From assembly GCA_950106755.1 (NCBI GenBank), contig OX467092.1, forward strand, positions 28,162,582 through 28,226,581: a stretch of 64,000 nt of DNA, given 5' to 3'. The stretch comes from Climacium dendroides (Eukaryota; Streptophyta; Bryopsida; Hypnales; Climaciaceae). The notes under the pieces were generated by a model, which was not told the DNA's origin, did not search any database, and worked only from the letters and a program-made list of their open reading frames with translations. The position numbers were made by a program, and so were the translations under genes. Every line of letters starts with the position of its first letter. Position 1 is the stretch's first letter. Below are positions 35,339 to 46,335 of the stretch, piece by piece.

Positions 35339-37463
35339 ATGGTGAGAGAAGAGGTAGCTGTATCCTTGCGCATGGTGAAGCCGGTGGTATCAGCGGATCC
35401 ACGAGAGAAAGCGGAGCTAGAAGAAGACCTCTGACAGATGGGTTGTAAGGGATTTCTAGCTCGGCCATGGAATTTGAAAGACGAGGAGATTGTGAGGAAG
35501 ATAATCGACGTGCCATTAAGGAAGTGGAAGGGAACGTGGAGGAGCCGACCCGAAGACTGGACCCCAACACTATGGAGGAAGACGTACGATTTCAAGAAGA
35601 CGGACAAGGGACCGGCTTCCCGGACGGATCACTTCTATATGGGTAAGTTCCAGAATCCCCCAACGAAGAAGGATGGTTTCCTTGTGGTAGAGTGCATAAA
35701 TGGTAGGGAAAAACGTTTAATGAAGTATCTAGCAGCCATCCTTAGTCCAGAGCGACCAAACAGGATTACGGTCACCCTAGCGAACACTATTTTTGGTGCA
35801 CTGTCGGGTGACCGGAAAGTAGATTGGAGCGTAGTGATGAGAGATCAGATCAAGAGATTAGTAGGAGGTATAGGGAAGTCTAAGCCTTCCCCTATAACCC
35901 CTTTTCTCTACCACTTGTATCAAGCACATGGCTGGCTTACAAATAGAGAGTTAAATTCATACGATACGGCCAAAGCCATGTCAGAATTTGAAATAGAAGA
36001 CCCGGATGAGGAAGCCGGGCAAGAAGAGGAAGATTCAGAGGCAGACACTATATCAGTTGAGGAAGCTAAGTCTCAGTGGAGGAGGGAGGACCGGAAAGAT
36101 AAAGACTCAGAAATAGGAGAGGGTAGTAAGGGAGTCGATCCGGTCTGGAACCAGGATCCCCCTAGATTGGATTGTGAGGGAACTCAGTGAGTTCCGGGTC
36201 CAATACAGGAAGAACTAGGAGACCATTCAAAAACTATGTCAACTGCTGAAGATCAGTCAACCACAACAGCTCATTTCCCAATTGGATCGGAAGATGAAAG
36301 AGGCGGTGAAGAAAGAGCTGAGCAAATCCACACTTAAGGTGGACCAGCTAACGAGGGAGTTGGAGGAGAAGAGAGAAGAACTGGACCAGCAAAAGAAATT
36401 CTCCAAAACAGCCGCAAAGAATCTTCAGGCGATCCGGGAGTTCATCGGTAATCCGGGCGAAGTTATCAACAAAGCAATGTTGTTTGACGAGAAGGTGATG
36501 GAGACCGGAAAACAAATTCCAGCCAACCTGATGATGGCACTAGTGTCCTACCACCGCAAGATGGAGGCAATAGTGGAACCACTACGCGAGGTGATGAAAG
36601 AGGTAGAAGAACGAAGAGAGCGGGAGCAGGGACCGGAAACGGAACCGGAACTCGCACTAGCACCCCTTCCGGTCACCGAAGAAGAAGTACAGGCAAAGGA
36701 CAAGGTGGAGGACGTGCCAAGCTCTTCCATCCGGTCGGAGCCTAAAGGAGAAATGACTTCCCTACTCGGGGAAGTACTTGACGTTGCTCTTAATGCAGCG
36801 CGAGCAGTAGAGGCTACTAAGGAAGAGAAGACCGGAGAAGTGGAGACAATAAGCAAGGCGAAGGAACCATCGGAAGAGGTAAAGGCCGCAACTGAAGAAA
36901 AGACGAGATCTAGACCAGAACCGTCCGAGAAGAAGAACGTGCCTAAACTAGGGCTGAGCAACAAGTTTATCGACCTAAGTGAGTTATCTCCAGTTTCTCC
37001 AACTCCTCGTGCAAAGACAGAAAAGGTATTTCCTTCCACCCCACTCAACTTAGCTTTGGAAAGCGAAACTGGGTCAATGGAGGAAAGGAAGACCGGATCA
37101 CAGGGGCAAGGATCCGGGAAGGATAGAACGATTGAGGAAACCACTCCTCAGAGTGCTAGGGTCAATGTTCTGCCCACACCAACCACGCAGAAGAAGAAGC
37201 CTCCAATTATGTCAACACAAAAGAAGAGGACGATTCTAGAGGACGATGACGAGGAGGAAGAAGAAGAAGAGGACGAGGATGAAGAGTCCGGTATTGAGGA
37301 AGACTCGGAGCCGTATTCTGACCTGGATCAAGCACTGGCAGAGACTCGGGCGACTAAGGCTGCAACATCCAAGAAGAAGAAGCTTGCCGCTCGGAGTAAG
37401 GTACGCCAGGGACAAAAGACCGGAACCGGAAAGAAGCCGGCCGCGAAGAAGTTAAGAACTTAG
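35339..37463 (+). pseudogene. LTR-internal ORF of family C
   Basis: The ATG at 35339 opens about 700 codons. The N-terminal domain (GCKGFLARPWNL, PPTKKDGF, ITVTLANTIFGAL) aligns with the family A protein. A charged region follows, then a frame change near 36160 and a long coiled coil (KVDQLTRELEEKREELDQQK). The INKAMLFDEK block equals TKAALFDSK in A, followed by a Glu/Ser/Pro-rich region. The C-terminus has a long acidic run (37243-37310) and a Lys-rich tail ending KKPAAKKLRT. Defects are TGA at 35432 (aligned residue consistent with CGA), TAG at 36216 and the frameshift; 36282-37463 is otherwise open. An acidic run followed by a basic tail suggests nuclear or chromatin association, which is inference. 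The family is unknown. Confidence 0.8.
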
Positions 37464-37744
37464 AAAGTTACGTAGGGTAAATTTCTGAGGATAGGGTGGT
37501 GAAAATTTGAAGTTTTGGGATAGCTGTACATAATTGGGCAGTTTGCTTTTTGAGTGACACGGCCACTAGTAGTTGGAAAGTGACCAGGTCCGTAATTATA
37601 GGATCTGAGATCCACTTTTAGCGGAAGTAGTGGGAGTTTGAGTGAAAGTCAACAGGGCTAGAAAATAGTAAGGGAATGAAACGTGTTTGGCCTTGATTGG
37701 CTAGGGCGTTACTTTTAGGTTAGGATTTTGAGGGAGTAGTTTAG

Positions 37745-37752
37745 TATTTAAA
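37745..37752 (+). promoter_or_regulatory. TATA-like box for genomic RNA in LTR-C
   Basis: TATTTAAA lies 282 bases after the LTR gene stop, in a GTTTAG context also seen before the family A gene. It is the likely U3/R core promoter by position. Confidence 0.4.
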
Positions 37753-38898
37753 TCCGGGACTTCTTTGGTCCCGGTGTGCATCTTTATCTTATTTTCTTAT
37801 ATCCATGAGTACCTGGGAGTTCGCTCTTGGCGTGATTGAAACAAATCATAGTTGTGTGTACTTGACACTTGTCCGTGTTTTGGAAGTCCAGGCTGGAAAG
37901 TGAGTGTAAGTGGATACAAGGTGTATCCGGATGCTGAGTTTATTCGGTCCAATATTGAATTAGTGCATGTGGATGGAGGTAGAAGGGATCTCTAGTGTGG
38001 ACTAGGAATGGACTCAGAAGGAGTACGGATGAGGGCCACTCTCCGGAAAGAATAAGGGTTAGCATGCCTTCGCAGCGCTCGTTTCCCCTCTCTTTCCCGC
38101 TAGTTCAGACCGGATTTAGGACTAACTCAGTAGACTGTCGTTGTAGCATTGGTTAGGAGAAATTAGACCGGCTTGCGTGACTTGCTGGACACGACTGCGT
38201 TTCCTTTCCAATTGTAAGGACGGTCTGTTTTCTCATTTGTAGAATTTGAAAGTTTATTTTTGAAAGTTTGATCACATAGTGAAACTTCTGACACTTTAAA
38301 ATCGGAGGGTAGGAGTTAAGCTTCCTTCCTAAATCCCAATTAAGCAGATCCCTCTTCGAGAGGTTAAACTCGACATGGTTACGAGTAGAGATCTGGACCG
38401 GATGTGAATACTAGAAGTTAAGGTTAGATCTGTGGAAACGCGGATTCCGGTTACGATTTGTAAAACGTAAATATAGGCAACCACTAAAGGTATGTGAATA
38501 GAAGTGTTGGGAGAGTTATAGGGTAGTGTAAAGCTGTGGGATAGTAAACTAACCAGTTAGAGAATCTATGTGATAAACAAGTGGGTGTTAAACCGGATTG
38601 GATCCGGTCAGTGTTGTTAGGTTGGGAAAATCCGGTCTAAAGTGTATCAGTAATTGTTGGACCGGAGGGATCCGGTCGTGTTTGTCCAAGGGAACAAGAA
38701 GGCCAAGTAGAAGTTCCGGTCTATTGTTTTGCTTGGGGTTTTGTGTGTATGTGTTCGTAACCATCACTCTACCATTTTCCAGTAATTGTGAACCTAGGAA
38801 ATTCGATCTTTGTGGGAACGATACTTGAGTCACTTTAAGGCCTCTTTTAAGAAATATTGAGCCTTAGAGAAGGATTTTTGCTTTCCTGTGCTACGACA

Positions 38899-38903
38899 CC
38901 ACT
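38899..38903. repeat. right target-site duplication of LTR-C
   Basis: CCACT follows the terminal CTACGACA and matches 34615-34619. Confidence 0.88.
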
Positions 38904-40631
38904 CGTAGAGCGCCGCCTCCATCACCATCTTCTTTTGTACCTCGATTAGACAAGTGTTTGGCTTCTCGGTCGTCACCAAAGCGTCCGTCCTTCAGAAGAT
39001 GGTGTTCCGGTCGGTCAGTGCCATCTTTCGGCACACCCGTTTGAAGGTCTCCTCATAGTTGTGGAGAATCTTCATAAGGTCGTCAGTCCGCCATACAATA
39101 TGCTGGGCCAATTCCAAAATATCCTCGTAGGGCGACCCCCTAATCGGATCTCGGTCCTTTCTTCCTCCTCTGCTTCTTTAGGATTGGTCCAAGAGGGACC
39201 GGCTTCTAGTTGGGCCGGAACGTCTTCTTTTCGGTCTGAAGCATCCTCCTCTGTTTGCTCTGGAGCGGGAGGATCCTCCGTTGGCATCACCAGTAGAGTC
39301 GCCTACCGTTGGGTCTTTTTCTTTAGAGGAGTGGACTGCTCCTCGTCTTCTGTCTCCTCGTCATTCGGACCTTCCCGATGAGAGGGTTCTTCTCCTCCGT
39401 ACTTTTGGAGCTGAATCAACTCCAAATAGGCTTTCTCTTCATTTTTCTTCAGTAAGGAATGGTGGGAATATAAGTGGGAGACATAAGCCGGAAGAAGGCT
39501 CCCACCATTCTTCCCCTGTCGGAGAAAACGCACGAGATCCCCTACCAACTCAAAGATGATGAACGCCCAATCTATCATCATTTTTCCCTAGGGGCTCCCT
39601 AGGATGGTAGAAGCTACTTTGGCCACCACTTGCTTTGGCTTGGTCGGGTGGAGGATAGGGTTAAAAAACGCTACCACATCCCGGTATTATGGGTTTACCA
39701 AGTCTGAGACTTGATAACCCTCCTTTGGATTCGCCGCCGTCCGTAATTCGCCCTCCATGCATTCCTGGTTCTTCTCCATCACCTTGTCCGGCACCACCCG
39801 GAACCCGTAGACGGTTCTCCACTCGTCCACCGTCCATAGCTTAAGTTTTGCCCAGAGGGTGGTATCGAAGAAACCACTTTCCGGTCGCAACAGGTCCGCC
39901 ACCAGACTCTCCTTCCGAATGCACCAAGGGACATCCATCAATCCCGTGCATCCCATGTTGGTGAGGTTCCTCTGGAGACGCTCCAACCGGTCCTCATTGG
40001 TTGGAATTTCCGACACCACCGTTTGCACCGGAATCGTCTTCGGCCGAGGTGGCGGCGCTGGAATTGATTCGTCCGAGTCCTCCGGCTCATCCCTTAGTCT
40101 GCACTAGCTTGCCCTAGAAGTCATCACGCACACGCGAGGAGCCCCTCACAACCTCTTCCTAACTCTCTTGCTCACAAAAGGTCACTCCGGAACACACCTG
40201 AACGATCGCAACTTACACAGTCCCTCAATCTACCAGAAGTTCTAAGAGAGATGGGGAGGCAAGAAAATCAAGATGTAAGGTAGCAAGAAAACAACTGTGC
40301 TTTCTACCGGCTATAGTCCTTTTCTTATACTGGTCCAAACAGATGAACGGTCGGACGGATGAATGAAAGTTCGAGAGAGATTTCGGCGGCAAAACCTAAC
40401 CCTCGTATGGATCCGGTTTTCGGCTTTTAGGGTCAGCGCCGTCATCCGTTTTTCGAAACTTTTTAGGGTTCCAGAATTAGGTTTCTTATACCTAATTAGA
40501 ATTCTCTGAAACCGGAGTTCCGGTATTTCCCAAAGCTTACTAATCTTCTATTGGAACTTCAAAACTTTCCTTTTTAAAGGACTAAATTTTCAAATATATT
40601 TTTAGATAAAAATTACTAAAATCTTCCTACA
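38904..40631 (-). mobile_element. left LTR-B copy, proximal segment (reverse orientation)
   Basis: It is the reverse complement of about 40990-42680 of the right LTR-B copy, with scattered differences. The reverse-strand start may be TGTAGGAAGAT at 40631, compared with TGTGGGAGTGT in the right copy. Beyond about 40590 the two copies no longer align well, so this end is uncertain. It includes the 5' half of the LTR-B gene. Confidence 0.75.
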
Positions 40632-40931
40632 ATTTTTTTAATAAATAAATATATAATGAAATAAACAATAGAAATTTAATGAATGATGAATGAAATACAT
40701 GCAATGATGGATACAGTAAAAGATACACATACATTAGAATGCATTAGAAATTTAACTCAATTGTTATAAACAATGGCAACATAAATAAAAGAATTTAAAG
40801 AAAAAATTTATAAATCTCAAAAACTTTGTGAACAATTTAATTCAAAGCTCACAAAAGTACAAAATCATAAAAATGCAAAAGAAGAATAAAGCTAAGAAAA
40901 GCAATGGAATTGCTACCTTTATAATATCACT
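40632..40931. other. AT-rich spacer between the head-to-head LTR-B copies
   Basis: No gene. The right end reads TTTATAATATCACT, which is complementary to AGTGATATTATAGAGG at about 44662. This suggests that a small inverted-repeat element was split by the right LTR-B insertion. Confidence 0.35.
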
Positions 40932-43900
40932 TGTGGGAGTGTGATTCCACATGCTAAATACAGAAAACTAGCATTAGACGGAAAATTTTATAATTTATTC
41001 CTTTAAAAAGGAAAGTTTTGAGTTCCAATAGAGGATTAATAAGATTTGGGAAATATCGGAATTCCGGTTCCGGAGAATTCCTATTAGGTGTAAGAAACCT
41101 AATTCTAGAACCCTAAAAAGTTCCGGAAACCGGATGACGGCGCCGGCCTAAAAGTCGAAAACCGGATTCATACAAGGGTTAGGTTCTGCCGCCAAAATCT
41201 CTCCTGGACTTTCGTTCATCCATCCGACCGTCCATTCGTTTGGACTAGTATAAGAAAAGGACTGTAGCCGATAGAAGGCATAGTTGTTTTCTTGCTACTG
41301 TACATCTTTGTGTTCCTACCTCCTCATCTCTTAGAACTTCCGGTAGATTGAGGGACTGTGTGAGTTGCGATCATTCAAGTGTATTCCGGAGTGACCTTTT
41401 GTGAACAAAGAGAGTTAGGGAGAGATTGTGAGAGGCTCTTCGCGTGTGCGTGATGTCTTCTAAGGCAAGCCGGCACAGACTAAGGGAGGAGCTAGAGGAA
41501 TCAGACGAGCCGACTCCAGCGCCGCCACCACAGCCAAAGACGATTCCGGTGCAGAGGGTGGTGCCGGAAATTCCAACCAATGAGGTCCGATTGGAGCATC
41601 TCCAGAGGAACCTCACCAACATGGGATGCGCGGGATTGATGGATGTTCCTTGTGGCATCCGGGAGGAGAGTTTGGTGGTGGATCTGCCGCGCCCACAGAG
41701 TGGTATCTTAAATACCACCCTTTAGGCCAAACCTAAGCAGTGGACTGTGGACGAGTGAAGAACCGTCTACGGATTCCGGGTGGCGCCGGACAAGGTGATG
41801 GAGAAGAACCAGGAATGCATGGAGGGCGAGTTACGGACGGCAGCGAATCCAAAGGAGGGTTACCAGGTCTCAGACTTAATAAACCCAGAATACCGGGATG
41901 TGGTAGTGTTTTTTAACCCTATCCTCCACCCGACCAAGCCGAGGCGAGTGGTGGCCAAAGTAGCTTCCACCATCCTAGGGAGCCTCTAGGGGAAAATGAT
42001 GATAGATTGGGCGTTCATCATCTTTGAGTTGGTAGGGGATCTCGTGTGTTTTCTCCGACACGGAAAGAATGGTGGGAGCCCTCTTCCGGCTTATGTCTTC
42101 CACTTATATTCCCACCATTCCTTACTAAAGAAAAATGAGGAGGAAGCCTATTTGGAGTTGATTTAGCTCCAGAAGTATGGAGGAGAAGAACCCTCTTACC
42201 GGAAAGGTCCGGATGACGAGGAGTAGTCCACTCCTCTGAAGAAAAAGACTCGGCGGCAGGCGACTCCACCGATGATGCCAACGGGGGATCCTTCCGCTCT
42301 AGAGCGAACGGAGGAAGACGCTCCGGACCGGACAGAAGACGTTTCGGACTAGCCAGAAGCCGATCCTTCTCAGCCACAAGTCGTCCTTCTAGAACCAATT
42401 CTCCGGAAGCAGAGGAGGAAGAAAGGACCGAGATCCGACTGGGGGGGTCGCCCTACGAGGATATTTTGGAATTGGCCCAGCACATCGTGTGGCGAACTGA
42501 CGACCTCATGAAGATTCTCCACAACTATAAAGAGACCTTCAAACGGGTATGCTAGAAGATGGCACTGATTGACCGAAACGCCATCTTCTAGAGGACAAAC
42601 GCTCTGGTGACGACCGAGAAGCAAAACAACCTTCTGATCGAAGACCAGAAGAAGATGGTGATGGAAGTTAGTGCTCTACGAGTGGAGAATCGGACTTTAC
42701 GGGAACGGGCCCAAGGATCGGAGTCCACTTGCGCTCGGTTGGAGAACGAGTTGCGGACGGCCCAAAAGAAGGCCAAAGTCGTGGAAGAAGAGCACCGCCG
42801 GTAGATGGAGGCACTAAGCCAGAGTGTGACCCAGCTCCGGAACTCTTTGGAGATCCCGGCGGACTACGTCAACAAGGCCCGGTTGTTTGAAGCCAACATC
42901 GACGTAGCCGCAAACTCAAGCCGGGTGCCCATAGTCAAGTGTCTGTTGGAGCAGGCGAGGAGGATGGACGCATCGCGAGCTGAGATACGAGAATTGATAG
43001 CGCGTTTGGCACCTACAGAGCCAAATCCGGTAGACCCTTCTCCTTCCTCTCCCACCCATACATTGCCGGTTTCGAAGGAAAATGTTCTCCCGGAAACCGC
43101 TGTTGCAGAAGTGTCGCCGGTGGTACCTCCTGTCCTTGAACTATCACCTCCACTCGAGGGAACAGTAGTGGATTGGGGTACCGTTGTACCTAAGGGAAGT
43201 GAGGACCTCCTTCAGAAGAATCCGGTCATAGACCTTACAGGTACTCTTCCGGAGACAAGGGGGACTCGGTTTGTTCAGTCTTCTCCCCATAGGAAATTTA
43301 CCCAAAAAGATTCCCGAAGTAGTCCGGAAGTTCCAATAGCCGGAACCCGGAGCGCAGACAGAGGAACCGATATTGCTGCAGGTTCAGGATGGGGAGCAAA
43401 AGTCCCTAGTAAGTTTCCTCCGGGGAGTAGCCGGAAGTAAATATACCTTGACTTGTTAAAAAACATTATTCCTCCTAAAGACAAGGATGCAGGAAAATAG
43501 GAAGCAGTTTTGTACATACTTGTAAAAAAACCGGAGTCCGGTCGCCGAGTCGAAAAAATAAGATCTAGTAGATTACCGGAAATCTAGCGGGCCAGTAGGA
43601 GTGTTTTGTGGGATTTTGAGATGATGTTAGGTTTAGTATAAGTTAGTTTTTGATGGACTTTTGTGGTCACTCACTCACCACATTATTTTCAGTTTGTACC
43701 TTTTGGGGCTTAATTCAAAGCGTTTGGAGGCATTCCATTCTCTTCCTTCTTGTACTTGGTGCATACTTTTGTGGGTGTGGGTCCATTCATGCCTTTTTCA
43801 GATGCTAAGAATTTACCTTAAATAGCAAGTGTCGATGTTGTGAGTGGTTCCGGACGTCACTGGATTGATGGGGAGATCGGCCGGATTGTTCCGGAGGGAG

Positions 43901-44580
43901 TGTTAGTGTACTACCTGCCTAGATGCCGGTATAGTCTGAGGGGAAGATACTGCCTCGTGTATAAGGGTATCTGAGAGTCTGTGAACAGCTTCCGTGTGCA
44001 GGAGTTTATACGACGTGCCCGAATTCTGAATACCAGAATTCCCCCATAGACGGAGTCAAAGCCCCGATGTAACGCCCAAGAGAGTGCGAGGATGTCCACC
44101 TAGTCAATACGAGGCTCAGTGTCGGGTTGATGCTAGGATGTCGTTGTAGTCCTTGACCGTCCCTGCATGACCTGGTCCAGTAAGTATTCCGGATTTGTGA
44201 GGTGACGGAACAGTAGGATACTTCCGGTCCCTGAAGTTAAGTTAGTATTAGTAGAGAGAGAGAGAGAGTCAGTGTTTCCAGACACGGTAAACATCCGGAC
44301 GGTGGATTTGACCACTCGTCATCTAATCCCAGGGATCTCGGAAAGGGCAACTAAACGGTTTCCGGACTTTTCCGGAACGCATTCGGCATTAGTAGCCGGA
44401 TCGAACCTCTGGTCCGGATTAGAAAGTAGGAGAGAAAGGGAAAGCTTAGATCGAAATTAGCCTATAGATCCGTGAGTTTCGAGTCCTCGTGGGAACGATT
44501 CCGGAGCGGTTTACTCTAAGTTGGTCTTTAGTGGGAATTAAGGGCTAACTGGAGGAATTCTGGTCCGACTAATCACTACA
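40932..44580 (+). mobile_element. solo LTR-B, right copy (3.65 kb)
   Basis: It starts TGTGGGAGTGTGATT and ends GACTAATCACTACA. Flanks are TCACT (40927-40931) and TCACC (44581-44585), a probable 5-bp duplication with one transition. A U5-like GGGAACGAT at 44489 matches families A and C. It contains the LTR gene at 41453-43440 and no primer binding site or pol. It faces the left LTR-B copy. Confidence 0.75.
41453..43440 (+). pseudogene. LTR-internal ORF of family B (right copy)
   Basis: The ATG at 41453 begins a protein of about 660 residues. The N-terminal domain (LQRNLTNMGCAGLMDVP, YGFRVAPDK, AANPKEGYQVSD, VAKVASTILGSL) aligns with A and C in order and spacing. After a frame change near 42350 it reads SPYEDILELAQHIVWRTDDL, then a coiled coil (LENELRTAQKKAKVVEEEH). 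The YVNKARLFEANI block equals NKAMLF in C and TKAALF in A, followed by a Pro/Ser-rich tail to TAA at 43438. Internal stops are mostly TAG, several at positions where Gln is expected (for example 42553, 42589 and 42802). It is inactive in this copy. Confidence 0.75.
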
Positions 44581-45600
44581 TCACCATATTTGTCCTCTTT
44601 AATATCACCTCAATTGCAACAATTATATTATTTCTATAATATCATCCTTTGTAAAAAGTGATATTATAGAGGTGATTGTGAACTACTACTCTATTTCAAT
44701 AATATCACATTGTGTGAAAATATGATTTCTATGTATACATAATTGGAATTTTTTTATGAAATAATTACAATAATTATTTTAAAGACTTATCGAAATCATT
44801 ATCATACATTCTATTCAAATATATCAAATTTTTACTAATATATGATACAATAAATATGTAGCATAGCAAGCACGAGTCCCTAGTATTAATGGTAGCATTT
44901 GTCATATTACAGAGGGACTTATGATTTTAGTAGTATGATTATAGTATCCATGGTGATCTACTTGCTTCAATGTCATAGCAATGCAGGGCTAATAGATGCA
45001 GTAGTGACATTATTATGCCAATTGGAGAAGTGAGGAGAAACTGCCTTCTATATTGTAAATATTTGCTTTCTATGGTTCTAAATGAATTTTGTATGTGAAA
45101 CTGCCTCTACAGGAGATCAACAATTGTATTAGCACTGAAAGTGTACTGCATGTTTGTAGGTATGATAAAGAATTGGAAATCCAGCAATACCTTGGTCGTC
45201 AATGGTTTACGTGTTGTGTCAACAGATATTGTATGAGAACTTTATAGTGTTAAGATCATCCTAGACTGAGCCTCAAGCATGCTATGTTGTAGGAAGATTT
45301 TTTGAATATCCTTAGGTATGTTGCTCCAGAATAGTTAGAAGAGCTAGGGGCCTTTGCTATCACGTGCAATATCCAACATAAATCTCAGAGGAAATTGTAG
45401 GAAAATCGAACCACGTGTTCATAGGAACATGACATACTTAGTGATGGTAAAGTTGTGTACCTATTTTCTTAAAGTCAACCCCTAGTCATGTCTTGAAAGT
45501 AAGGAACATCACGAGTCGTCATGGAGTCATTTTCATGTTGCTTCAAAGTCATGGTGAAATACTCCCAGCACTACTAAACTCTCTATGGACATTTTTCTTT
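44581..45600. other. AT-rich segment with an imperfect inverted repeat, no gene
   Basis: At 44600-44720 the motif AATATCAC and its complement GTGATATT recur and could fold into a hairpin, as in a MITE. The rest to 45600 shows no recognised coding sequence. Confidence 0.35.
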
Positions 45601-45654
45601 ACATTGTGCAGTTTGGAAGTTACTAATGATGTGCATATTGCAACTGCAATTTAA

Positions 45655-45855
45655 CATTGGCAATGAAGTGATCCTATTCAATCCTTGGGCACATAGGCAA
45701 AAAGTTGTTGTTGGGATCATGAGTGGAGTTGTCAGATAGCACAAGTTCCACTTCCACAGCATTCAAGAGTCATGGTTGAAGGTGGACATGCAAGTCATTC
45801 TACAACCTAGGGTTGTACTAATGTTCCTCGACAAAGACGCAGAGATGGAATGAAT
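45655..45855 (+). pseudogene. CACTA accessory-gene fragment (second copy)
   Basis: The frame encodes NEVILFNPWAHRQKVVVGIM, a TAG, HKFHFHSIQESWLKVDMQ and RVVLMFLDKDAEM before a stop. It is diverged at the DNA level from 16820-17083 but keeps the same motif order, including the TAG immediately before HKFHF. It probably belongs to the CACTA remnant whose right end is at 48503. Confidence 0.5.
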
Positions 45856-46335
45856 ATAACATGCAAAAGGGACATGTACAATTTGGAACCAAAGGTACTT
45901 AAAACATGATAGTTGATCTTCAAGAAGGGGAGTTACAGAGTACCAATAGTGTAGACACTTCTGCAAGTGTAGAGTATATGCTTGTAATTGAACCTTAAGG
46001 CTTGAACCCCTTTTTCTTCTATAAATGCAACATTTTTTTTGCATGTCAGTTCCTTTTATGTATGCCAGTCATGATGATAAACCTTACAAAAGAGTTTCGT
46101 TTCTAGGTCTATGAATGCATGATCGTAGTGTGTGAGTATCCTATAGAAGTGATGTACACACTTGTAGTCCTCTCATGTTGGGCACACTACCTTGGGGAAC
46201 CACCATTGTCAAAAGCGAAGAAAATAGATTTTATTTATTTCAAATAGAATTTGAAGTAAGAAATCCATTCATAATACATTTTCTGTATTCTGTGGGGTAG
46301 AAATAGAGAAATTACTAGAGTTATGGATTAACAAC

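Larger units (their letters stand above)
34620..38898 (+). mobile_element. solo LTR-C (4.28 kb) carrying an internal gene
   Basis: It starts TGTGGGAGCACGAG and ends CTGTGCTACGACA, flanked by perfect CCACT duplications. No primer binding site, gag or pol is present, and no terminal direct repeat was seen, so it is a solo LTR. It shares the TGTGGGA start and a U5-like GGGAACGAT (38814) with families A and B. The LTR gene occupies 35339-37463, and a TATTTAAA at 37745 follows it, so the gene again lies before the putative genomic promoter. Confidence 0.88.
34090..40124 (-). pseudogene. LTR-internal ORF of family B (left copy), split by LTR-C
   Basis: The reverse-strand ATG at 40124 begins the family B protein, with a TAG soon after. 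The frame then holds PTNEDRLERLQRNLTNMGC, YGFRVVPDKVMEKNQ, AANPKEGYQVSDL, and after further damage VASTILG and the acidic EEDASDRKEDVPAQ stretch. The gene is cut at 38904 by LTR-C and resumes at 34619, where ESTCLRLKNELRMAQKKAK matches the coiled coil of the right copy. One G fewer than the right copy at about 39145 shifts frame. It is inactive. It is useful for comparison because its stops differ from those of the right copy. Confidence 0.7.

Noticed and set aside
34620..38898. LTR-C considered as a complete small element with its own LTRs
   Set aside because: The start is not repeated near the end, and no primer binding site or polypurine tract is seen, so solo LTR fits better.
38904..42690. 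The inverted LTR-B pair considered as an assembly palindrome
   Set aside because: The two arms differ by many substitutions, indels and distinct stop codons, so they are not a mirror copy of one sequence.
44574..44590. CACTACATCACC considered as a left CACTA terminus
   Set aside because: It matches other CACTA ends only over CACTACA and fits better as the terminal CTACA of LTR-B followed by its target duplication.
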